Shown piece after piece: positions 1-6,114 of a DNA stretch of 11,515 bases. Every line of letters starts with the position of its first letter. The stretch's first letter is position 1. Under the pieces are notes generated by a model. That model did no database searches. It saw nothing but the letters and a program-made list of their open reading frames with translations, and was not told the DNA's origin. Location of the stretch: contig CABUJL010000057.1 of the NCBI GenBank assembly GCA_902491915.1, positions 1 through 11,515 of the forward strand, read 5' to 3'. Origin of the DNA: an uncultured Collinsella sp. (GTDB lineage Bacteria > Actinomycetota > Coriobacteriia > Coriobacteriales > Coriobacteriaceae). The position numbers and the translations under genes are program-made.

Positions 1-49
1 TGAGCGGGCGATACTTTCGGTACAACGATTCCATGGGTGCTCCCCCGGG

Positions 50-55
50 TATACT
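50..55 (+). promoter_or_regulatory. Possible -10 element upstream of the YcxB-like gene
   Basis: TATACT matches the sigma70-type -10 consensus at five of six positions and lies about 95 bases before the start at 151. No good -35 hexamer is found 16-18 bases upstream (GATTCC at 27-32 is poor), and there is no TG extension. A second weak candidate, CATAAT at 104-109, also lacks a -35. One of these probably drives the first gene, but the sequence does not settle which. Confidence 0.3.
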
Positions 56-150
56 GAGTCTTGTTGCCGCGACGGCCATGCGGTCGCACGGCATACTGCA
101 TTCCATAATAACCCGTACGGCGAGCCCGCCGCGATAGGAGTCCAAAGAGC

Positions 151-867
151 ATGGCAGACGCAGAGAGCAACCTCGTTCCCTCCGAAGCAGCCGACCAGGT
201 CGAGGTCGCGCTCGAGAAGCAGGCCGCAGCCGACGACGGTATCCTGTACCTCAACGAGTACCAGTACGAAAACGACCTGGTCACCGACTTCGCCCGCCTG
301 GTCGCCTCGCCCAGGCGTCGCGGCTCGCTGTATGTCGCCGCGGCAATTGCCGCGCTCATCGGCATCGGCATGTTGGTGGCCGGCGGCAACTGGATCAAGT
401 TTGGCGTCGTGCTGATCGTATTCGGCGCCTTTTTGGCCTGGTGGAGCAAGAACCTGCACCACACCCTCGCCCGCGACTTTATCGACGCCGTTGAGGCCGA
501 CGAGTCCATGGGCGGCCGCTATCGCCGCGTCGCCGCCAACGAGGACGGCCTGATGGTTTGGGGCAAGAGCGGCAAGTCGCAGTTCTTCCCGTTTGAAAAG
601 CTCGACCACGTGCTCGACGGCGAGCGCATCTTTGTGGCCATGTTCGCCGACCAGGGCGTGACGATCCCTAAGGACACCTTTGTCCGCGGCGATGCCGAGC
701 AGTTCGGTCCCTTCCTTAAGGCGCGCATCAACAAAAAACTCCGCATCGAGACCAAGAAGAAGAAAATGAAGGCCGAGAAGGCCGCCGCCGAGGCCAAGCA
801 GGGCGACAAGCCCCAGGAGGCCAAGGGCAAGCAGCGCAAGCAGAAGAAGAACAAGAAGAATCGCTAG
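151..867 (+). CDS. YcxB-like two-span membrane protein with a lysine-rich tail
   Basis: This is a 238-residue protein of unknown function. Residues 1-50 are acidic and polar. Two hydrophobic spans at about 60-77 and 82-99 form a hairpin that leaves both ends on the same side, probably cytoplasmic because RRR (55-57) precedes span 1. Residues 125-195 resemble the YcxB-like C-terminal domain: a beta-rich stretch, a Trp-containing strand (MVWGKSG), a phenylalanine-rich FFPFEKL turn, and IPKDTF near 172-177, which is typical of that family. From about residue 193 the chain is almost all K, A, E and Q and ends in KKNKKNR, so it may bind nucleic acid or membrane surface. The start is set by AGGAG at 136-140, ten bases before ATG. 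It lies upstream of the kinase block on the same strand but a promoter separates them, so it may be a separate unit. The biological role is unknown. Confidence 0.75.
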   Translation: MADAESNLVPSEAADQVEVALEKQAAADDGILYLNEYQYENDLVTDFARLVASPRRRGSLYVAAAIAALIGIGMLVAGGNWIKFGVVLIVFGAFLAWWSKNLHHTLARDFIDAVEADESMGGRYRRVAANEDGLMVWGKSGKSQFFPFEKLDHVLDGERIFVAMFADQGVTIPKDTFVRGDAEQFGPFLKARINKKLRIETKKKKMKAEKAAAEAKQGDKPQEAKGKQRKQKKNKKNR

Positions 868-904
868 GCCGGACGCAGGGTCCAGACCCCAGACGGAGCT
901 TAAA

Positions 905-941
905 TTGAATGTCGCCCATCTGCGCGTGCTACACTAGCAGC
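905..941 (+). promoter_or_regulatory. Extended -10 promoter for the kinase/FHA/PP2C/RodA block
   Basis: TTGAAT at 905-910 is a fair -35 hexamer. TACACT at 930-935 is a good -10, preceded by TG at 927-928 as in extended -10 promoters. The 19-base spacer is long, but the TG extension can compensate. Predicted transcription starts near 942, about 74 bases ahead of the kinase start at 1016. The 11-base string TGCTACACTAG here recurs exactly in front of the tRNA gene at the other end of the window, which supports its being a real promoter core in this organism. Confidence 0.65.
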
Positions 942-1004
942 ATCTATGCCACCGCGAACGGCTCGGCCCCGCGCCCGCCGCTCGCAAACGAACTTTAAAC
1001 GCAC

Positions 1005-1009
1005 GAGGG
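1005..1009 (+). promoter_or_regulatory. Ribosome binding site that fixes the kinase start at 1016
   Basis: GAGGG at 1005-1009 lies six bases ahead of the ATG at 1016. The in-frame TTG at 1010 directly abuts this site with no spacer, so the ATG is the better start and the protein begins MPLFSQHT. Confidence 0.65.
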
Positions 1010-1015
1010 TTGGCC

Positions 1016-2869
1016 ATGCCGCTTTTCTCGCAACATACCGCCCGGTTCTCGCCGGACGTTCCTTTGGAGGGCACCAGCTCTCGCGAGCTGCTCAAGCGGT
1101 ACCAGCCGCTCGAGACACTTGCGACCGGCGGTTTTGGCTCCATCGAGATCTGCCGCGACACGCACCTGCGCCGCCGCGTCGCCATTAAGCGCATCCCCCT
1201 TATTAACGGTGTCGGCATGCCCGCCAGCGACATCATGGATGTCCTGCGCGAGGCGCACACTGCCGCCATGCTTCAACATCCCAACATCGTGCAGGTCATC
1301 GACTTTACGCACGACACAGCCTATGCCTACCTGGTTATGGAATATGTCGATGGCATGTCGCTGGCCGAGTTTTTGCACCGCGTGGACGGTCACTCACTTA
1401 CCTTTGACGAGGCCGCGGCCATTGCCGATGCCCTAGGCCAGGCGCTCACCTTCGCCCATAGTAATGGCGTACTCCACCTGGACATTAAGCCCGCCAACGT
1501 GCTCATCGACCACTCGGGCAATGTAAAGCTCACCGACTTTGGCATGGCGCGACTGTCGTCCGCCGGTGGCTTTGGCGGCTCGCGCGGCGGCACCATCGGC
1601 TACATGCCGCCCGAGCAGCTCGATATCGAGACCGGCACGGTCGATGAGCGCGCCGATGTCTTTGCCCTCGCCTGTGTAATCTATGAGGGCCTGTGCGGCA
1701 GCGCTCCCTTTATGGCGGCCACGCCCGCCGACTCGCTCGACCGCATCATCGGCGGCGCCACCTATCCCAGCGAGCTGATACCGCACTTTCCCCCGGGAGC
1801 CGAGGCCGCGCTCATGAGCGCGCTCTCCCCCATGCCGCAGGACCGCCCCAGCAGCATCGAGGCATTTTGCGACCAGCTCCTTGCCGGTCTGGGCAGCGTA
1901 CGCGAGGGCCGTCGCAGCCTGGAACAAATGGTTGGCGAGCTTTCGGATGACGAGCAGGAGCTCGACGATATCGAGCCGTCGCACTACGAGGACGAAGCCA
2001 TCGAGGTCGACCCCGCACTTGGCTGGGCGGGCACGCGCTGGAGCCATGCGCGCGACTACACCATGCGCGCTATCTCGGCGCTGGCGTGCGGCACCTTTAG
2101 CTTTTTGCTGATGCAAACGACCGGGGTCGCGGCGCTTCCCGGCCTGGTCATTGCGGCCATCGCGATCGGAGCGGCGGCTGGCCTGGCCCCCCAGATTGGC
2201 TCGGCCATCTCGGCTGTGGGCTTTTTGGTGCTCATGGCCAACGCCACCATACAGGCACAGGGCATCCTGTCGATGCTGCCCGTCGCGGTGATCTTTGCCG
2301 CCGCCATGTCCGGTTGGTGGATCGCCTGGGGTCGCACCGAGACTGCCACGAGCGCCACGCTCACCTGTGCACTCGCGCTTGGCTGTCTGACCGGCAATAC
2401 CTTCCTGGCAGCTGGGGTCGCCGCCGGCGTCGCGTCATTTTGGCTCGGCCCGGCAAGCGCCGCCGCGGCAACGGGCATGGGCGCGCTTTTTGCCCGTCTG
2501 GCCACAGTCGCGCTTTCAGCCGGAGGCGTGCTGGGGCTCGGTAACGTTGCCGCAGCGCTGGGAGACCCGCTCCTTTGGGCTGCCTTTGTGCTGGTCGCGG
2601 CAACTGCCGCGGCGTCATCTGCGCTGCTCAATGTCCATGCCAAGCGTGCCAATCAGGGCTCAAACCTTGCCGCAATCGCCGCAATCGCTGTCACCGGCAT
2701 CGGCTGCGCAGCGGCGTCCTGTCTTGCACACCATATGGAAATTGCCAGCCTTGCAGCCGCGGTCATCGCCAAGGCGGCGGTTGCGGGAATCCTATCCTCT
2801 ATAATCGTTGGGATATGCCTATATTTGCTCGGATACCAAAGAACCTATACGGAGAGTGATCTTTCGTGA
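1016..2869 (+). CDS. Ser/Thr protein kinase fused to a polytopic membrane domain
   Basis: This 617-residue protein is a Hanks-type kinase in its N-terminal half. Residues about 26-275 hold a Gly-rich loop LATGGFGSIE (the usual first Gly is Ala), the VAIK lysine K58, a helix-C Glu in LREAH, the catalytic loop HLDIKPANV with D156, K158 and N161, DFG at D174, and PPEQ in place of APE. The catalytic loop has Leu where most relatives have Arg (HRD), so it is a non-RD kinase and may not need activation-loop phosphorylation. An acidic linker (about 300-340) follows. From about residue 350 to 605 the chain is mostly hydrophobic Ala/Gly-rich spans, perhaps eight to ten, ending in a short polar tail. 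There are no PASTA repeats or other obvious sensor domain. It heads the block and overlaps fhaA by four bases, so it is probably co-translated with the FHA adaptors. It may fill the second-kinase role played by PknA in mycobacteria; that is inference. Confidence 0.85.
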   Translation: MPLFSQHTARFSPDVPLEGTSSRELLKRYQPLETLATGGFGSIEICRDTHLRRRVAIKRIPLINGVGMPASDIMDVLREAHTAAMLQHPNIVQVIDFTHDTAYAYLVMEYVDGMSLAEFLHRVDGHSLTFDEAAAIADALGQALTFAHSNGVLHLDIKPANVLIDHSGNVKLTDFGMARLSSAGGFGGSRGGTIGYMPPEQLDIETGTVDERADVFALACVIYEGLCGSAPFMAATPADSLDRIIGGATYPSELIPHFPPGAEAALMSALSPMPQDRPSSIEAFCDQLLAGLGSVREGRRSLEQMVGELSDDEQELDDIEPSHYEDEAIEVDPALGWAGTRWSHARDYTMRAISALACGTFSFLLMQTTGVAALPGLVIAAIAIGAAAGLAPQIGSAISAVGFLVLMANATIQAQGILSMLPVAVIFAAAMSGWWIAWGRTETATSATLTCALALGCLTGNTFLAAGVAAGVASFWLGPASAAAATGMGALFARLATVALSAGGVLGLGNVAAALGDPLLWAAFVLVAATAAASSALLNVHAKRANQGSNLAAIAAIAVTGIGCAAASCLAHHMEIASLAAAVIAKAAVAGILSSIIVGICLYLLGYQRTYTESDLS

Positions 2870-3879
2870 ACTTCCTGAACATCTTCGAGGACCACGTGGC
2901 CGGCATCTTCGGTGCCACCCGTGCCCCGTTCTCCTTTAAGAAGCTTGCCAAGCAGGCCGCTCGCGACATGGAGGATCAGACTCTGGTGATCAACGGCGTC
3001 AACACGGCGCCGGCACTCTATACCATCCTGATCGCCGCCGACGACGATCCCATGCTCGCCCCGTTCTACCCCGAGCTTTCGCGCGAGGTCCGCGAGTTCG
3101 TGAAGGCGCAGGCCGAAAAGCGCCGCTATGTCTTTGTCGGCGAGCCCCTCGTGCGCTTTATGATCGATCCGCAGCTGCGCGCCGGCAAGTTCTCGGTCTT
3201 TGCCGAGAACGTCGATGCCCCCACGCTCGGCCGCCTGTACGAAGAAGAGCGCGCCTATCAGAACGGCCTGGGCCAGAACAACTCCGCGGCAAGCCGTGCC
3301 GCCAGCGCCCCGCGCGCCGGCCAGCAGCAGTTTGCTGCCCCGCAGCAGCAGCGCCCCGCCGCCATGCCCCAGCAGCAGCCGACGCCTCGCGCCGCCGCTC
3401 CCGACCCGCTTGCCGTGGCAGACCCCTTCGCGCCTAGCGTCCCCGACCCCGCCGCCGCACCCATCCCGGTGCCGCAGACCGTCTCGCGCGACGCGCTTGC
3501 CGGCATGGGCGGAGCCGCCGCGACCGGTGCCGCCGTGGGCCTAGGCGCCGCAGCCGGCATCGCCTCCAACATGGCGAGCACTCGCGCCCCGCAGCGCCCG
3601 CTCGCCCAGCTCGTCGACGTCGTGAGCGGCGAGAGCCATAGCATCACCTCCGCACAGGTAACCATCGGTCGCGAGCGCTCAGTTTCCGACATTGCCCTGC
3701 GCGACCCCAACGTGTCGCGCCGCCACGCCCAGCTCACCTTTACGGGCTCGGATTGGTCGATCGAGGACCTCAATTCCACCAACGGCACGCTCGTCAACAA
3801 CCGCCGCATTACGCGCTGCCCGCTGCGCAACGGCGATCTGCTGACGTTTGGCCTGAGCACCTTTGAATTTAGGGGATAG
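2866..3879 (+). CDS. fhaA: FhaA: DUF3662 and FHA domain phosphothreonine adaptor
   Basis: This 337-residue cytoplasmic adaptor should bind phosphothreonine on partners of the wall-synthesis kinase system. Residues 1-125 match the FhaA N-terminal domain (DUF3662): FEDHVAGIFG, a KKLAKQAARDMED helix, and a YVFVGEPLVRFMIDPQLRAGKF strand pair. Residues 126-243 form a Gln/Ala/Pro-rich linker that contains an unusual Ala/Gly hydrophobic run at about 210-236. The C-terminal FHA domain (about 245-337) has the expected phosphopeptide-binding residues: IGRE with R269, SRRH, and NSTNGT. The GTG start at 2866 overlaps the kinase stop as GTGA, with GGAGAG at 2851-2856 nine bases upstream, which points to translational coupling. 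In mycobacteria FhaA binds phosphorylated MviN/MurJ and affects wall synthesis; the same job here is inferred from family and context. Confidence 0.92.
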   Translation: MNFLNIFEDHVAGIFGATRAPFSFKKLAKQAARDMEDQTLVINGVNTAPALYTILIAADDDPMLAPFYPELSREVREFVKAQAEKRRYVFVGEPLVRFMIDPQLRAGKFSVFAENVDAPTLGRLYEEERAYQNGLGQNNSAASRAASAPRAGQQQFAAPQQQRPAAMPQQQPTPRAAAPDPLAVADPFAPSVPDPAAAPIPVPQTVSRDALAGMGGAAATGAAVGLGAAAGIASNMASTRAPQRPLAQLVDVVSGESHSITSAQVTIGRERSVSDIALRDPNVSRRHAQLTFTGSDWSIEDLNSTNGTLVNNRRITRCPLRNGDLLTFGLSTFEFRG

Positions 3880-3885
3880 TCGCTT

Positions 3886-4302
3886 ATGAACATCGATATC
3901 GTCCTTTTTGCAGGCCGCATCGTCCTGGTCGCCCTGCTCTATATCTTCCTGTTCGCCGTCATGAAGACCGGCGTAGGACTTGTGCGCGGGCAGCGCCGCG
4001 ACTCGGCTATCTGGACGATTGATGTGGACAAGGGTCCGCGCGGTATCCGCGGCATCCACGTAGACATGCTCGGCCCCGTCATCGTCGGTCGTTCGCCATC
4101 TTCGGACATCTGCATCAACGAACCGTTCGTCTCGGCCTCGCATGCGCGCTTTTCGCTGCAGGGCCCGGCGCTCATCATCGAGGACCTCAACTCGCTTAAC
4201 GGCACGCTCGTCAACGGCCGCCAGCTCGTGGAGCCCGCGACGCTGCGTGAGGGCGACGAAGTCCAGATTGGCGACGTGGTCATGAAGGTGAACCGTCGAT
4301 GA
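3886..4302 (+). CDS. fhaB: FhaB: membrane-anchored FHA domain protein
   Basis: This 138-residue protein has one N-terminal membrane span (about residues 5-27) and a cytoplasmic FHA domain (about 45-138). The FHA signature is complete: IVGRSPSSD with G68 and R69, SASH with S85 and H86, and NSLNGTLVNG. The architecture and length fit FhaB/FipA, which in mycobacteria links kinase signalling to the division and elongation machinery. The start follows the fhaA stop by six bases. AGGGGA at 3871-3876, nine bases ahead of ATG, lies inside the end of fhaA. The stop overlaps the next start as ATGA. No residue needed for phosphothreonine binding is missing. Confidence 0.92.
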   Translation: MNIDIVLFAGRIVLVALLYIFLFAVMKTGVGLVRGQRRDSAIWTIDVDKGPRGIRGIHVDMLGPVIVGRSPSSDICINEPFVSASHARFSLQGPALIIEDLNSLNGTLVNGRQLVEPATLREGDEVQIGDVVMKVNRR

Positions 4303-6098
4303 TCGACGAGGAGAACAAGTCCGCAACTATGACCGAGGCACCGGCCGCCGCCACAGCTGCGCCGGCCCACGCCGCTCCGGCGGGCTCCGCACCCGTGGAG
4401 CCCGAGGACACCGTGTTCTCCCTGCCTCTTTCGCATGTAACGCATGATATTTCGGATCTCGCCGATAACGAGGACGAAGAGGATGCCGTAGCGGCGCCCA
4501 TCGGCGCACATGCTGCGGAACAGCCCGCAGCGCCCGAAGCAACCCCGGCGCCGGCTCACTTTGCAGAGCCCGTCGCCGCGGCAATCAACGAGAGCGCTGC
4601 GGTGTTTGCGGCACCCGAGCCCGCCGCGCCGGCGTTTCCCATAGCCCCGGCATCCGAGGTTGCGCCCGCGTCTACGCCGGCGCCCGATCCTATAGACGTC
4701 AGCCCGCAAGATGACGAGTCGACCGCCCGCGTTTCCGAGGAGCCCGACTCCCCGGACACCGGTGATTCTGAATCAAACGCCGAGACCGACACCGTCTCTC
4801 CCGGTGACACAGCAGAGATCGACGTTGCCGCCGTTGAGGCCAAGCTCAAAGACCCCGGCTCGACCATGAGCTTTGAGCCCCTGACCGAGGAGCGCATCGA
4901 GACCGACTCGACCTATGATGCCGGCACCACCACGCAACTCATGTGGGGCGCCCGCTCCGACGTTGGCTGCGTGCGTCCGCACAATGAGGATTCCTACCTG
5001 GTGCAGTCGCCGCTCTTTTGCGTATGCGACGGCATGGGTGGTCACGCTGCCGGCGAGGTAGCCTCTTCCATCGCCGTCGAGACTATTGCCAAGACGGCCC
5101 CACAGTCCGCCGACGCAGCACGCCTGGCCGCAGCCGTCGAGGCAGCCAACGCCGCCGTAATCGAGGCGGCCCTGAACGGCCTGGGCAAGCCTGGCATGGG
5201 CTGCACAGCCACTTGCGCCTATATCGAAAACGACACGCTCGCCATCGCCCACGTGGGCGACTCGCGCGCCTACCTGCTCCACGAGGGCACGCTCATCCGC
5301 GTGACCCGCGACCACTCCTATGTGGAAGAACTCGTGGACGCCGGCGAGATTACGGCAGACGAGGCTCGCGTCCACCCCAACCGTTCGGTCATCACCCGTG
5401 CGCTGGGCTCGGACCCCGCCATGTATGCCGACCACTTCACTCTGCATATCGAGGAAGGCGACCGTCTGATCCTGTGCTCTGACGGCCTTTCGAGCATGAT
5501 TCCCGATAGCGATATCGAGAACATCACCACGCAGTCCTCAACCGCGCAAATCTGCGTCGACAACCTAGTGGACGCGGCGCTTGCCGCCGGCGGCCACGAC
5601 AACGTGACCGTAGTAGTCGTTGACCTGGTTGACGATGGCGTCATGCGCGAGGCGCAACGCGTGCGTCGCCGCAACGTTACTATCGCCGCCATCCTGGCCC
5701 TCGTCTTTGTGCTGGCAGCTGGCATCTGGGCCTACACGGGTGTCACCGGCTCGTACTACCTGGGTACCTACCAGGGCAATGTCGCCGTCTGGCGCGGCCT
5801 GCCCGGCAAGCCACTCGGACTCAAGCTCCACTGGCTCGAAAGCGAAACCAGCATCAAGCTGTCCGACCTGCCCGAAGACACGCAAAACCGCCTCAAGGCG
5901 GGCATTCCGCAAACAAGTGTCGACGATGCGCAGGACACGATATCCAAGTACCGCCACCAGATCGACGAGGAGCAGACCCGCCAGGTGATCGACGCGCAAA
6001 CGATTCGCGACAACACCAATCAGGGATCGACCTCCGAATCAGATTCCGAGAAAACCGCCGAACAGTCCGCCGAGGCCGAAGCCTCCGATAAGAATTAG
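4299..6098 (+). CDS. pstP: PstP-type PP2C Ser/Thr phosphatase with a long disordered N-terminal extension
   Basis: This 599-residue membrane phosphatase should reverse the phosphorylation made by the kinases of this block. The PP2C domain lies at about 215-443, with the metal and phosphate ligands in place: HNED at 228-231, DGMGGH at 244-249, HVGDSR with D321, CSDGL with D395, and GHDN with D434. A basic stretch (RVRRR) leads into one membrane span at about 459-480. The outer domain (481-599) has YYLGTYQGNVAVWRGLPG and SIKLSDLPEDTQ, which resemble the extracellular part of actinobacterial PstP, then a Ser/Glu-rich tail. Unusual is the first ~210 residues, a low-complexity Ala/Pro/Glu/Asp region with scattered Thr that typical PstP lacks. 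The ATG at 4299 overlaps the fhaB stop and has AAGGTGA at 4285-4291. The ATG at 4329 is an alternative with worse spacing that would still leave about 200 extra residues. Confidence 0.92.
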   Translation: MIDEENKSATMTEAPAAATAAPAHAAPAGSAPVEPEDTVFSLPLSHVTHDISDLADNEDEEDAVAAPIGAHAAEQPAAPEATPAPAHFAEPVAAAINESAAVFAAPEPAAPAFPIAPASEVAPASTPAPDPIDVSPQDDESTARVSEEPDSPDTGDSESNAETDTVSPGDTAEIDVAAVEAKLKDPGSTMSFEPLTEERIETDSTYDAGTTTQLMWGARSDVGCVRPHNEDSYLVQSPLFCVCDGMGGHAAGEVASSIAVETIAKTAPQSADAARLAAAVEAANAAVIEAALNGLGKPGMGCTATCAYIENDTLAIAHVGDSRAYLLHEGTLIRVTRDHSYVEELVDAGEITADEARVHPNRSVITRALGSDPAMYADHFTLHIEEGDRLILCSDGLSSMIPDSDIENITTQSSTAQICVDNLVDAALAAGGHDNVTVVVVDLVDDGVMREAQRVRRRNVTIAAILALVFVLAAGIWAYTGVTGSYYLGTYQGNVAVWRGLPGKPLGLKLHWLESETSIKLSDLPEDTQNRLKAGIPQTSVDDAQDTISKYRHQIDEEQTRQVIDAQTIRDNTNQGSTSESDSEKTAEQSAEAEASDKN

Positions 6099-6099
6099 A

Positions 6100-6106
6100 A
6101 AGGGAG
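6100..6106 (+). promoter_or_regulatory. Ribosome binding site that fixes the RodA-PbpA start at 6115
   Basis: AAGGGAG at 6100-6106 lies eight bases ahead of the ATG at 6115. The in-frame GTG at 6106 sits within this Shine-Dalgarno match and has no site of its own, so the ATG is the start and the protein begins MSRRNTEL. Confidence 0.7.
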
Positions 6107-6114
6107 TGCCGCTT

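Noticed and set aside
66..93. GC-rich partial inverted repeat in the leader before the first gene
   Set aside because: Pairing needs bulges and mismatches and no riboswitch-like or terminator-like arrangement follows.
878..889. Small GGGT/ACCC hairpin after the YcxB-like gene as a terminator
   Set aside because: The stem is only four or five pairs and no T-run follows, so termination between the first gene and the kinase is not shown.
946..1188. Plus-strand 80-codon frame starting four bases after the predicted transcription start
   Set aside because: A near-leaderless ATG is possible, but the frame has no ribosome binding site, is Arg/Pro/Ala-rich nonsense, and overlaps the real kinase gene for most of its length.
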